Source: an uncultured Arenimonas sp. (GTDB taxonomy: Bacteria > Pseudomonadota > Gammaproteobacteria > Xanthomonadales > Xanthomonadaceae). Taken from it: DNA of 64,000 bases. How positions within the stretch are numbered: the stretch's first letter is position 1; each line of letters starts with the position of its first letter. The position numbers and the translations under genes were made by a program. Positions 35,485 to 43,817 of the stretch are shown here, piece after piece. The stretch lies in NCBI GenBank assembly GCA_946480565.1, contig CAMLKR010000002.1, positions 1 through 64,000 on the forward strand, read 5' to 3'. Below the pieces are notes generated by a model. The model was not told the DNA's origin, searched no databases, and saw only the letters and a list, made by a program, of their open reading frames with translations.

Positions 35485-36000
35485 ATGTCCGCGCCCCTGC
35501 CTCCTGTGCTCGATGCCTGGCGCATGGTTGCGGCCAAGCGGTTGTTCGAAGGCCGTCTGCCGTTGTCCGGGATGCCCCGGCTGCGGGAGGGCCTGATGGA
35601 CGCCGAGGGCGACTGCCGCTACGAGATGGAATTCGGCCGCGATGGGCTCGACCTGCCGTATGTCGAGATCCGCGCCGAAGCCGACCTGCCGCTGCAGTGC
35701 CAACGGACGCTGGAGCGTTTCCTGCATCCGGTACAGCTGGTCCAGCGCCTCGGCCTGATCACCGACGAGGCGCAGGAAGCCGCGCTGCCGGAGGGCATGG
35801 AGCCGTTCCTGCTGCCCGCCGGCGGCGAGCTGCACCCGGCCGAGCTGGTCGAGGACGAACTGATCCTCGCCATCCCGGTGGTACCCATAGATCCGCGCTC
35901 GATGGAGGTCACGGCCGAATGGCCCGCCGACACCGGGGAAGAAGAAGTCAAACCGAACCCTTTCGCCGCGCTCGCCGCGTTGAAGGCACCGAAGAAGTAG
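35485..36000 (+). CDS. yceD: YceD family protein (DUF177)
   Basis: A 171-residue protein of the DUF177/YceD family, which accompanies rpmF in most bacteria and is linked to 23S rRNA or ribosome assembly; the exact role is unsettled. Start MSAPLPPVLDAWRMVAAKRLFEG; family blocks are LPLQCQRTLERFLHPVQLVQRLGLI and the acidic LVEDELILAIPVVPIDP, ending in a Lys-rich tail. The start is fixed by the strong promoter that predicts transcription beginning at about 35482. An ATG at 35452 would lie inside the promoter. rpmF follows 13 bp later. As in E. coli the gene is divergent from yceF. Confidence 0.9.
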   Translation: MSAPLPPVLDAWRMVAAKRLFEGRLPLSGMPRLREGLMDAEGDCRYEMEFGRDGLDLPYVEIRAEADLPLQCQRTLERFLHPVQLVQRLGLITDEAQEAALPEGMEPFLLPAGGELHPAELVEDELILAIPVVPIDPRSMEVTAEWPADTGEEEVKPNPFAALAALKAPKK

Positions 36001-36013
36001 TTGGAGATAGACC

Positions 36014-36208
36014 ATGGCCGTCCAGAAGTCCCGCGTCACCCCGTCCCGCCGCGGCCAGCGCCGCTCGCACGACGCCCTCACCGCCAAGCAGCTGGCCACC
36101 GACCCGACCTCGGGCGAGACCCACCTGCGCCACCACGTGACCAAGGACGGCTACTACCGTGGCAAGAAGGTCATCGACGTGAAGTCCTCGGTGGTGGCCG
36201 AAGACTGA
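36014..36208 (+). CDS. rpmF: 50S ribosomal protein L32
   Basis: A 64-residue component of the large ribosomal subunit. It begins [22 protein letters not shown] and continues with a basic, Lys-rich stretch to [16 protein letters not shown], as in other L32 proteins without the cysteines. GGAG at 36003-36006 serves as ribosome binding site. The gene follows yceD by 13 bp. In E. coli plsX comes next, but here 161 bp of non-coding DNA lead to fabH. Confidence 0.97.
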   Translation: MAVQKSRVTPSRRGQRRSHDALTAKQLATDPTSGETHLRHHVTKDGYYRGKKVIDVKSSVVAED

Positions 36209-36369
36209 GTCCGGCGCCGCTCCCGGGCGGATCCCGGCAGGCCGTGCGTCCCCGGGCGTGACGGACTTATGCTGAACGCGGCGGGCCTGGTCCCGCCGCG
36301 CGCGTTTCTGGCGTTCCCGCGCACCGCGACCCCGTCGCGGCGACGGACCGCCGCAGATGAGGAAAGACG

Positions 36370-37344
36370 ATGGCCGTGTTCTCGCGTATCGCCGGCACCG
36401 GCAGTGCCCTGCCGGCGAAGATCCTGACCAACAAGGACCTGGAACAGTTCGTCGAGACCAGCGACGAATGGATCGCCAGCCGCACCGGCATCCGCCAGCG
36501 CCACGTGGTCGGTGAGGGCGAGACCACCTGCGACCTGGCCGAGCGCGCCGCCCGCGCCGCGATGCAAGCCGCCGGCGTCACCGCCGCCGAGCTCGACCTG
36601 ATCATCGTCGGCACCACCACGCCCGACCTCATCTTCCCGTCCACGGCCTGCCTGCTGCAGCACCGCATCGGCGCCAACGGCTGCGCCGCGTTCGACGTCA
36701 ACGCCGCCTGCTCGGGCTTCATCTTCGCGATGAGCGTGGCCGACAACTTCATCAAGGCCGGCAGCGCGAAGACCGTGCTGGTGGTCGGCGCGGAAACCCT
36801 GACCCGCATGCTGGACTGGTCCGACCGCAACACCTGCGTGCTGTTCGGCGACGGCGCCGGCGCGGTGGTGCTGAAGGCAGATGCCGAGGCCGGCATCCTG
36901 TCCACGCACCTGCACGCTGACGGCGGCAAGAAGGAGCTGCTGTACAACCCGGTCGGCGTCTCGGTCGGCTTCAAGCCGGAAGAGAAGAACGCCGGCGTGC
37001 GCGTGCTGATGACCGGCAACGAGGTCTTCAAGCATGCGGTGAAGGCGCTCGACGCCGTGGTCGACGAAGCCCTGGCCGCCAATGGCCTGGACAAGCACGA
37101 CCTCGACTGGCTGATCCCGCACCAGGCCAACCTGCGCATCATCGAAGCCACCGCCAAGCGGCTGGACATGCCGATGGACCGGGTCATCGTCACCGTGCAC
37201 AAGCACGGCAACACCTCGGCCGGGTCGGTGCCGCTGGCGCTGGACGAGGCCGTTCGCTCGGGCAAGGTGCAGCGCGGTCAGCTGCTGCTGCTGGAGGCCT
37301 TCGGCGGCGGCTTCACCTGGGGTTCGGCGCTGATCCGCTACTGA
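36370..37344 (+). CDS. fabH: Beta-ketoacyl-ACP synthase III
   Basis: Condenses acetyl-CoA with malonyl-ACP to start fatty-acid synthesis. The protein has 324 residues. The catalytic Cys lies in [12 protein letters not shown] at about residue 114, His in [11 protein letters not shown] at about 255 and Asn in [12 protein letters not shown] at about 285. The N-terminal block [10 protein letters not shown] is also typical. A GAGGAAAGACG precedes the ATG. The spacer between rpmF and fabH contains a TTATGCT that could be a -10 box at about 36268-36274. A kinase-like gene lies 6 bp downstream instead of fabD directly. Confidence 0.96.
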   Translation: MAVFSRIAGTGSALPAKILTNKDLEQFVETSDEWIASRTGIRQRHVVGEGETTCDLAERAARAAMQAAGVTAAELDLIIVGTTTPDLIFPSTACLLQHRIGANGCAAFDVNAACSGFIFAMSVADNFIKAGSAKTVLVVGAETLTRMLDWSDRNTCVLFGDGAGAVVLKADAEAGILSTHLHADGGKKELLYNPVGVSVGFKPEEKNAGVRVLMTGNEVFKHAVKALDAVVDEALAANGLDKHDLDWLIPHQANLRIIEATAKRLDMPMDRVIVTVHKHGNTSAGSVPLALDEAVRSGKVQRGQLLLLEAFGGGFTWGSALIRY

Positions 37345-37350
37345 CGTCCC

Positions 37351-38070
37351 GTGGCCCAGACGCAAGTCCAGCGGGTCGCCGATCCCGGCCGCATCGCCTG
37401 GCGCAAGACCTATTCCGACGGCGGCCGTCGCCGCCGCATCGCGGTGCTGCGCTGGATCGCGCGCCGCCTGGGCGCCAATGCCCTGCTCGCGCCCATCCCG
37501 CTCAGCCCCGAACTGGCCTGCCGCACCGAGCAGGCGATGATCCACCGACTGGCGGCGCTGGGCGCACGCGTGCCGCAGCTGCTCGAAGTCGGCGAGCGCG
37601 AGCTGCTGCTGTCCGACCTGGGCGCCACCCTGGCGGAAACCTGCCGCCGTGAACCCGACCCGGCGCGCCGGCGCGCGCTGGTGTCGCAGGGCCTGGACGC
37701 ACTGCACGACCTGCACCGCCGCGGCGGCTACCTGAGCCAGGCCTTCGCCCGCAACCTGACCATCGACGCGTTGGGCATCGGCTTCATCGACCTGGAGGAA
37801 GACCCCGCGACGATGATGTCGCTGGCCGCCGCGCAGGCGCGCGACGTGCTGTTCTACGCGCACTCCACCGCGCGTTTCCTCGTCGACATGCCGGGCGAGC
37901 ACGCGCGTCTGCTCGCCGCGCACCTGGCCCGGGAGTCGGACGAGACCCGGCGCGAAGTCGGGCGCACCGCGCGCCGGCTGGCCTGGCTGGCGCCGCTCGC
38001 GACGCCCTTCGGTGCACGCGCCCGGGCCGTCGGCGAGGCCCTGCGCAGCCTGCGCGCCGCCACCGCCTGA
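37351..38070 (+). CDS. Kinase-like protein (InaA/RIO type) inside the fab cluster
   Basis: A 239-residue protein with GTG start, lying between fabH and fabD. The fold appears kinase-like: N-terminal IAWRKTYSDGGRRRRIAVLRWIARRLG, a middle ERELLLSDLGATLAETCR comparable to a hinge, and then GLDALHDLHRRGGYLSQAFARNLTIDALGIGFIDLEEDP, where ARNLTID and FIDLEEDP resemble the catalytic Asn and metal-binding Asp loops of InaA/Kdo kinases. The usual HxD before the Asn is altered (LSQAFARN). The C-terminal half is helical and Arg-rich. No signal peptide or membrane helix. Its target is unknown; position suggests a link to lipid or lipid A synthesis. It occupies a place where E. coli has no gene. Confidence 0.6.
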   Translation: MAQTQVQRVADPGRIAWRKTYSDGGRRRRIAVLRWIARRLGANALLAPIPLSPELACRTEQAMIHRLAALGARVPQLLEVGERELLLSDLGATLAETCRREPDPARRRALVSQGLDALHDLHRRGGYLSQAFARNLTIDALGIGFIDLEEDPATMMSLAAAQARDVLFYAHSTARFLVDMPGEHARLLAAHLARESDETRREVGRTARRLAWLAPLATPFGARARAVGEALRSLRAATA

Positions 38071-38156
38071 CCCTACGCTTCGGTACAGACGCCGCGCCGC
38101 GGGGCTCGCGTATCATGCGCGGCTCACGCCGACCCGCTCCGCCAAACGGATTCCCG

Positions 38157-39098
38157 ATGCGCCCAGATCTCGCCTTCGTATTCCCCGGCCAGGGCTCCCA
38201 GTCCCTGGGCATGCTCGCCGATCTCGCCGCTCCGTTCCCGCAGGTGCGCGAGGCCTTCGCCGAAGCCTCCGAAGGCGCGGGTGTCGACCTGTGGACGCTG
38301 TCGCAGCAGGGTCCGGAAGAACAGCTCAACCAGACCGAGTTCACCCAGCCGGCCCTGCTGGCGGCGGGCATCGCGGTTTGGCGCGCCTGGCAGGCGCAGG
38401 GCGGCGCGCAGCCGTCCGTGCTGGCCGGCCACAGCCTGGGCGAATACGCCGCGCTGGTGGCGGCCGGCGCGATCAGCCTGGCCGACGGCGCGAAGTTGGT
38501 GCGCGAACGCGGCCGCCTGATGCAGCTGGCCGTGCCGGCCGGCACCGGCGCGATGGCCGCCGTGCTCGGTGCGGAGGAGGCGCTGGTGGCCGAGGTCTGC
38601 GCCGCAGCCGCCGGAGACGGCGTGGTGGTGCCGGCGAACTTCAACTCGCCCGGGCAGATCGTCATCGGCGGCAGCGCCGACGCGGTCGACCGCGCCCTGG
38701 CCGAACTGGCCGCACGCGGCGTGCGCAAGACCGTGAAGCTGGCGGTGTCGGTGCCTTCGCACACCCCGCTGATGCGCGAGGCGGCGAACCGCCTGAGCGA
38801 AGTGATGAACGCGATGGCCTGGCGCGAACCGGCGCTGCCGGTGGTGCAGAACGTCGACGGCGAAGTGCACGAGGGCGTGCAGTCGATCCGCGACGCGCTG
38901 GTGCGCCAGCTCTACCTGCCGGTGCGCTGGACCGACTGCGTGCAGGCCCTGGCCGCGCGCGGCGCCACCCGCATCGCCGAATGCGGCCCGGGCAAGGTGC
39001 TGTCGGGCCTGGTCAAGCGCATCGACAAGTCGCTCGACGCGCGTGCCCTCGGTACCCCGGCCGAGTTCGAGGCCACGTTGACCGAGTGGAATGGCTGA
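38157..39098 (+). CDS. fabD: Malonyl-CoA:ACP transacylase
   Basis: Transfers malonyl from CoA to ACP. The ATG at 38157 gives 313 residues starting MRPDLAFVFPGQGSQSLGML. The active-site Ser is in LAGHSLGEYAALVAAG, Gln in FPGQGSQ and His in SVPSHTPLMREAA. The C-terminal ARGATRIAECGPGKVLSGLVKRI is typical. A TATCAT at 38111-38116 could be an internal -10 box 40 bp upstream, but no good -35 is visible. A start at 38115 would add 14 unconserved residues. Next is fabG, 50 bp later. Confidence 0.95.
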   Translation: MRPDLAFVFPGQGSQSLGMLADLAAPFPQVREAFAEASEGAGVDLWTLSQQGPEEQLNQTEFTQPALLAAGIAVWRAWQAQGGAQPSVLAGHSLGEYAALVAAGAISLADGAKLVRERGRLMQLAVPAGTGAMAAVLGAEEALVAEVCAAAAGDGVVVPANFNSPGQIVIGGSADAVDRALAELAARGVRKTVKLAVSVPSHTPLMREAANRLSEVMNAMAWREPALPVVQNVDGEVHEGVQSIRDALVRQLYLPVRWTDCVQALAARGATRIAECGPGKVLSGLVKRIDKSLDARALGTPAEFEATLTEWNG

Positions 39099-39148
39099 TT
39101 TTTCCCGCGGATTTTCGCGTGGTCAAAACCTGAGTCTGGAGAATCGAG

Positions 39149-39892
39149 ATGTCTGATGTGCTGAAGGGTGAAGTGGTCCTGGTGACGGGCGCCAGCCGTG
39201 GCATCGGCGCCGCCATCGCCGACGAGCTCGCGGCACTGGGCGCGACCGTCATCGGCACGGCCACCAGCGACGCCGGCGCCGCCGCGATCGGCGAGCGCCT
39301 GGCCGCCAGCGGCGGAGCGGGGCGCAGGCTCGACGTCGCCAGCAGCGCCGAGGTCGAGGCGGTGATCGAAGAGATCGGCAAGACCTTCGGCCCGGTGTCG
39401 ATCCTGGTCAACAACGCCGGCATCACCCGCGACAACCTGCTGATGCGCATGAAGGACGAGGACTGGCAGGCCATCCTCGACACCAACCTCACCAGCGTCT
39501 ACCGCACCTCGAAGGCGGTGATGCGCGGCATGATGAAGGCGCGCAAGGGCCGCATCATCAACATCGCCTCGGTGATCGGCGTCACCGGCAATGCCGGCCA
39601 GGCCAACTACGCGGCGGCCAAGGCCGGCATCATCGCCTTCAGCAAGTCCCTGGCCAAGGAAATCGGCAGCCGCGGCGTCACCGTCAACGTGGTGGCCCCG
39701 GGTTTCATCCAGACCGACATGACCAAGGACCTGCCGGAAGCCTCGCGCGAAGCCCTGGTCGGCCAGATCGCCCTGGGACGCCTTGGCGAACCCTCGGACA
39801 TCGCCCGGGCGGTGGCCTTCCTGGCCAGCCCCGCGGCGGCCTACATCACCGGCGAGACCCTGCACGTGAATGGCGGCATGTACATGCCCTAA
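39149..39892 (+). CDS. fabG: 3-oxoacyl-ACP reductase
   Basis: NADPH-dependent reductase of the elongation cycle, 247 residues. Nucleotide motif VTGASRGIGAAIADEL, the NNAGITRDNLLMRM block, and the catalytic Ser in INIASVIG with YAAAKAGIIAFSKSLAKE carrying Tyr and Lys. The C-terminal signature VVAPGFIQTDMTKDLP and GETLHVNGGMYMP agree with FabG. GGAG before the start. Followed by a 130-bp spacer with the acpP promoter. The call is secure. Confidence 0.96.
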   Translation: MSDVLKGEVVLVTGASRGIGAAIADELAALGATVIGTATSDAGAAAIGERLAASGGAGRRLDVASSAEVEAVIEEIGKTFGPVSILVNNAGITRDNLLMRMKDEDWQAILDTNLTSVYRTSKAVMRGMMKARKGRIINIASVIGVTGNAGQANYAAAKAGIIAFSKSLAKEIGSRGVTVNVVAPGFIQTDMTKDLPEASREALVGQIALGRLGEPSDIARAVAFLASPAAAYITGETLHVNGGMYMP

Positions 39893-39896
39893 GCCC

Positions 39897-39923
39897 TTGC
39901 TTTGGCTGGATTTGAGCTAGAAT
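39897..39923 (+). promoter_or_regulatory. Probable acpP promoter
   Basis: TTGCTT at 39897-39902 and TAGAAT at 39918-39923 lie 15 bp apart just after the fabG stop. A second -10-like TACAAT occurs at 39981-39986. An extra promoter for acpP fits the large amounts of ACP needed, but which box is used cannot be told. A strong GGGAGGAG ribosome binding site precedes acpP at 40007-40014. Confidence 0.5.
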
Positions 39924-40022
39924 CCCGCCACCCCATCCAGGCCGCGGCGCGACCGGCGCCCGCCGCGGCCATCATTTGATTACAATGCGCCCGCAAACAT
40001 CCCTCCGGGAGGAGACAGATCC

Positions 40023-40262
40023 ATGAGCAGCATCGAAGAACGCGTCAAGAAAATCGTCATCGAGCAGTTGGGCGTGAAGGAAGAGGAAGTCACCGTGAAC
40101 GCCTCGTTCGTGGACGACCTCGGCGCCGATTCGCTGGACACCGTCGAGCTGGTCATGGCCCTCGAGGAAGAGTTCGAGTGCGAAATCCCGGACGAAGAGG
40201 CTGAGAAGATCACCTCGGTCCAGCAGGCCATCGATTACATCAAGGCCCACGTCAAGGCCTGA
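40023..40262 (+). CDS. acpP: Acyl carrier protein
   Basis: Carries growing acyl chains on a phosphopantetheine arm attached to Ser37 in [21 protein letters not shown]. The 79-residue acidic four-helix protein starts [23 protein letters not shown] and ends [10 protein letters not shown]. Its own promoter lies upstream, and a GC hairpin follows at 40285-40304, which may reduce read-through into fabF so that ACP is made in excess. The gene sits between fabG and fabF as in E. coli. Confidence 0.98.
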   Translation: MSSIEERVKKIVIEQLGVKEEEVTVNASFVDDLGADSLDTVELVMALEEEFECEIPDEEAEKITSVQQAIDYIKAHVKA

Positions 40263-40284
40263 TCGCCTGACGGGTTGTACGCCG

Positions 40285-40304
40285 GGGCCGCGCTTGCGCG
40301 GCCC
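40285..40304 (+). terminator. GC hairpin between acpP and fabF (attenuator-like)
   Basis: Eight-base stem GGGCCGCG / CGCGGCCC with loop CTTG, then TGCGCGTTTC without a proper U tract. It may be a partial terminator or an mRNA 3' protection hairpin. A second perfect 14-bp palindrome, CCGCGCATGCGCGG, lies at 40334-40347. Confidence 0.45.
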
Positions 40305-40379
40305 TGCGCGTTTCAGGCGCCGGCGCTGTACGCCCGCGCATGCGCGGATCGGCCGCGCGGCCAGAACTGATTAGCGGAG

Positions 40380-41624
40380 TTGACCATGAGCCACCGTCGC
40401 GTCGTCGTCACCGGTATGGGCATCGTCTCGCCCATCGGCAACACCCTGGCCTCGGCCTGGGACAGCATCCAGGCCGGCCGCAGCGGCATCGGCCCGATCA
40501 CCCATTTCGACGCGTCGGCCTACGCCACCCGCATCGCCGGCGAAGTGCGCGACTTCGACGCCAAGTCCTTCCTGCCGCCGAAGGACGTCAAGAAGATGGA
40601 CACCTTCATCCACTACGGCCTGTCCGCCTGTTTCCAGGCCATGGACGACGCCGGGCTGGAGGTGACCGAGGCCAACGCCGAGCGCATCGGCGCCATCATC
40701 GGCGCCGGCATCGGCGGCGTGCGCGGCATCGAGGAAACCGCGATCACCCTGCACGAGGGCGGCCCGCGCAAGGTCTCGCCCTTCTACGTGCCCAGCACCA
40801 TCATCAACATGCTGCCGGGCCAGCTGACGATCATGAAGGGCATCAAGGGCCCGAACTTCTCGGCGGTCTCGGCCTGCGCCACCTCCAACCACTCCATCGG
40901 CATCGCGATGCGCATGATCCAGTACGGCGACGCCGACGTCATGGTCGCCGGCGGCGCCGAACACGGCTGCACCCCGACCTCGGTCGGCGGCTTCTGCTCG
41001 ATGAAGGCCATGTCCACCCGCAACGACGAGCCGACCCGGGCGTCGAGGCCCTGGGACAAGGACCGCGACGGTTTCGTGCTGGGCGACGGCGCCGGCATCC
41101 TGATCCTCGAGGAATACGAACACGCCAAGGCCCGCGGTGCCCGCATCTACTGCGAGCTCGCCGGCTTCGGCGCCAGCTCCGACGCCTTCCACATGACCGC
41201 GCCGAGCGAAAACGGCGACGGCGCGGCGCGCTGCATGCGCGCGGCTCTCAAGGACGCCGGCGTCAATCCGGACCAGGTCGGCTACCTCAACGCGCACGGC
41301 ACCTCCACGCCGCTGGGCGACCTGGGCGAAACGATGGCGATCAAGTCGGCCTTCGGCGAGCACGCCCGCGAGATGATGGTCAGCTCGACCAAGTCCATGA
41401 CCGGCCACCTGCTCGGCGCCGCCGGCGGCGTCGAGGCGGTGTTCTCGGTGATGGCCCTGCATACCGGCGTGATCCCGCCCACCATCAACCTCGACACGCC
41501 GGGCGAGGGCTGCGACCTGGACTACGTGCCCAACGTCGCGCGCCGCAGGCAGGTCGACGTGGCGGTCTCCAATGGCTTCGGCTTCGGCGGCACCAACGGC
41601 ACCCTGGTCTTCCGCAGGCTTTGA
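40380..41624 (+). CDS. fabF: Beta-ketoacyl-ACP synthase II
   Basis: Elongation condensing enzyme, 414 residues. The catalytic Cys is in [17 protein letters not shown] near residue 165, with His in [12 protein letters not shown] and in [13 protein letters not shown]. The start [20 protein letters not shown] and the end [16 protein letters not shown] are family hallmarks. CGGAG at 40374-40378 region precedes the start. It lies 117 bp after acpP and 22 bp before pabB, and is the last fatty-acid gene in the cluster. Confidence 0.97.
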   Translation: MTMSHRRVVVTGMGIVSPIGNTLASAWDSIQAGRSGIGPITHFDASAYATRIAGEVRDFDAKSFLPPKDVKKMDTFIHYGLSACFQAMDDAGLEVTEANAERIGAIIGAGIGGVRGIEETAITLHEGGPRKVSPFYVPSTIINMLPGQLTIMKGIKGPNFSAVSACATSNHSIGIAMRMIQYGDADVMVAGGAEHGCTPTSVGGFCSMKAMSTRNDEPTRASRPWDKDRDGFVLGDGAGILILEEYEHAKARGARIYCELAGFGASSDAFHMTAPSENGDGAARCMRAALKDAGVNPDQVGYLNAHGTSTPLGDLGETMAIKSAFGEHAREMMVSSTKSMTGHLLGAAGGVEAVFSVMALHTGVIPPTINLDTPGEGCDLDYVPNVARRRQVDVAVSNGFGFGGTNGTLVFRRL

Positions 41625-41646
41625 GCCCGCGACGGGCGGCCCGGCG

Positions 41647-42990
41647 ATGCTGATCCGCGAGCTGCCGCCCGGCACCGATCTGCTGCGCCTGCAATGCGCC
41701 CACCCGGCGGGTTTCCCGCTGCTGCTGGAAAGCGTCGCCGGCGGCAATGCGCTGTCGCGCTGGGACCTTCTGCTGTGCGGTGATGGCCGCGGCCTGCGCC
41801 TGCAGGCCGATGGCCGCGTGCAGCGGCTCGACGGCAGCGACGCCGGTAGCGATTTCCTCGCGGCCCTGGATGCCGACTGGCGGGCCGAGGCCATTGCCCC
41901 CGTCGACGCAGGGCTGCCGTTCCGCGGCGGCTGGGCCCTGTTCCTCGCCTACGAGCTCGCGGCCCAGGTCGAGCCGACGCTGCGCCTTCCGGTAGCGCCC
42001 GGCCCCTTGCCGGTCGCCCTGGCCCTGCGCGCCCCGGCGGCGGTGCTGCGTGACCGCAGCACCGGCCGCTGCCTGGCCCTCGCCGAACCGGGCGCCGACG
42101 CCTGGCTCGACCGCATCCAGGCGCTGGTCGGGGAAGCCGACGACGCGGCATCCGCCTTCGCTCCGCCGGCCCTGCGCGAAGACGACCCGCAGCGGTTCCT
42201 CGACGGCGTCGAGCGCATCCACGCCTACCTGCGTGCCGGCGATGTGTTCCAGGTGAACCTTTCGCGCGCCTGGCGCGCCGAGTTCGACCAGGCGCCCGAT
42301 CCTGCCGCCGTCTACGACCGCCTGCGCCGCGCGAATCCCGCGCCCTTCGCCGGCCTGCTGCGCCTTGGCGACGCGGCCCTGCTCAGTTCCTCGCCGGAAC
42401 GGCTGGTGTCCGTGCGCGGCCGCCGTGCCGAGACGCGCCCGATCGCCGGCACCCGGCCGCGCTTTCCCGGCGACGACGAGGCCGCGCGCATCCGCGACCT
42501 GGTGGGCAATCCCAAGGAGCGCGCCGAGCACGTGATGCTGATCGACCTCGAGCGCAACGACCTGGGCCGCGTCTGCAAACCCGGCAGCGTGCGCGTGGAC
42601 GAACTGATGACGGTGGAGAGCTACGCCCACGTGCACCACATCGTCTCCAACGTCGGCGGCGAACTGCGCGACGGCGTGACGCCGGGCGAGGTGATCCGCG
42701 CGGTGTTCCCGGGCGGCACGATCACGGGCGCGCCCAAGGTGCGCTGCATGCAGATCATCGCCGAGCTCGAAGGCGAGGGCCGCGGCCCCTACACCGGCGC
42801 GCTGGGCTACCTCAACCGCGACGGCGACATGGACCTCAACATCCTGATCCGCAGCGCCTGGCTGCAGGGCAGGGAGCTGCAGTTCCGCACCGGCGCCGGC
42901 ATCGTGGTGGACTCCGACGCGGCGCACGAACTCGACGAAACCCGGGCCAAGGCCCGCGGCCTGCTGCGCGCGCTGGGAGCCGCCGGGTGA
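41647..42990 (+). CDS. pabB: Aminodeoxychorismate synthase component I
   Basis: Uses ammonia (from PabA) to convert chorismate to 4-amino-4-deoxychorismate for folate synthesis. The ATG at 41647 gives 447 residues. The chorismate-binding domain is clear from about residue 185: QRFLDGVERIHAYLRAGDVFQVNLSRAW, ETRPIAGTRPRF, MLIDLERNDLGRVCKPGSV and FPGGTITGAPKVRCMQIIAELE. The GGTITGAPK block separates it from TrpE. No glutaminase subunit (PabA) is nearby. It overlaps pabC by 4 bp (GTGA). Joined fab and pab genes are known in Xanthomonas. Confidence 0.94.
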   Translation: MLIRELPPGTDLLRLQCAHPAGFPLLLESVAGGNALSRWDLLLCGDGRGLRLQADGRVQRLDGSDAGSDFLAALDADWRAEAIAPVDAGLPFRGGWALFLAYELAAQVEPTLRLPVAPGPLPVALALRAPAAVLRDRSTGRCLALAEPGADAWLDRIQALVGEADDAASAFAPPALREDDPQRFLDGVERIHAYLRAGDVFQVNLSRAWRAEFDQAPDPAAVYDRLRRANPAPFAGLLRLGDAALLSSSPERLVSVRGRRAETRPIAGTRPRFPGDDEAARIRDLVGNPKERAEHVMLIDLERNDLGRVCKPGSVRVDELMTVESYAHVHHIVSNVGGELRDGVTPGEVIRAVFPGGTITGAPKVRCMQIIAELEGEGRGPYTGALGYLNRDGDMDLNILIRSAWLQGRELQFRTGAGIVVDSDAAHELDETRAKARGLLRALGAAG

Positions 42991-43814
42991 GCGCGCTGGC
43001 GACGGCGATCTACCGCGGCCGCGAGCGCATGGCCGTGCTCGACCCCGCCGACCGCGGCCTGGCCTACGGCGACGGCGTGTTCGAGACCGTGCGGGTGTAC
43101 GCGCACCAGGCCGTTTGGTGGCCGGCGCACTGGGCGCGACTGGCGCGCGGCGCCGCCGTGCTGGGCTTCGGGCTGCCGCAGCGCGAATGGCTGGAGGCCG
43201 AACTCGGCCCGCTGCTGTCCTCGGCTCCGGACAACGCGGTGCTCAAGCTGATCCTGACGCGCGGTGCCGGCGGCCGCGGTTATGCCGCCGATGCCGACAT
43301 CGAACCGACCCTGGTGCTCAGCGTGCACGCCGCGCCGCCGCCGCCGGCCGGACCGCTGGCGCTGCGCTGGTGCGACACCCGGATGGCGATCCAGCCCGCG
43401 CTGGCGGGCATCAAGCACCTCAACCGGCTGGAGCAGGTGCTGGCGCGCGCCGAATGGCGCGATCCGGCGACCCACGAGGGCCTGATGCTGGACACCGAGG
43501 GCCGAGTCGCCTGCGCCACCGCCGCCAACGTCTTCGCGCGCATCGGCGGCCGCTGGCTGACGCCGCCGGTGCACCGCCGCGGCGTCGCCGGACTGGCCCG
43601 GGCCTGGGTGCTGGCGAACGCGCCGGATGCCGAAGAGGCCGAGCTGACAGCCGCCGATGTCGAATCGGCCGAGGCGCTTTTCCTGTGCAACGCCGTGCGG
43701 GGTATCCTGCCGGTCGGCCGCCTGGGCCAGAAGCACTGGGCGCCGCATCCGGCGCTGGACGACCTGCGCCGGCGACTGGGCCGGGATGAACCGGCGTTCG
43801 ATCCCGGGAGGTAG
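42987..43814 (+). CDS. pabC: 4-amino-4-deoxychorismate lyase
   Basis: PLP enzyme that splits aminodeoxychorismate to p-aminobenzoate and pyruvate. GTG start overlapping pabB; 275 residues. Features: DRGLAYGDGVFETVRVY near the N-terminus, the PLP lysine in ALAGIKHLNRLEQVLAR, the GLMLDTEGRVACATAANVFARIGG region and ALFLCNAVRGILPVG at the C-terminus, all fold-type IV aminotransferase marks. It ends 3 bp before mltG. In E. coli pabC is also located between fabF and yceG. Confidence 0.95.
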   Translation: MSALATAIYRGRERMAVLDPADRGLAYGDGVFETVRVYAHQAVWWPAHWARLARGAAVLGFGLPQREWLEAELGPLLSSAPDNAVLKLILTRGAGGRGYAADADIEPTLVLSVHAAPPPPAGPLALRWCDTRMAIQPALAGIKHLNRLEQVLARAEWRDPATHEGLMLDTEGRVACATAANVFARIGGRWLTPPVHRRGVAGLARAWVLANAPDAEEAELTAADVESAEALFLCNAVRGILPVGRLGQKHWAPHPALDDLRRRLGRDEPAFDPGR

Positions 43815-43817
43815 GTT

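Noticed and set aside
38111..38116. TATCAT upstream of fabD as an independent promoter
   Set aside because: The -10 match is good but no -35 element lies at 16-18 bp; kept only as a remark in the fabD entry.
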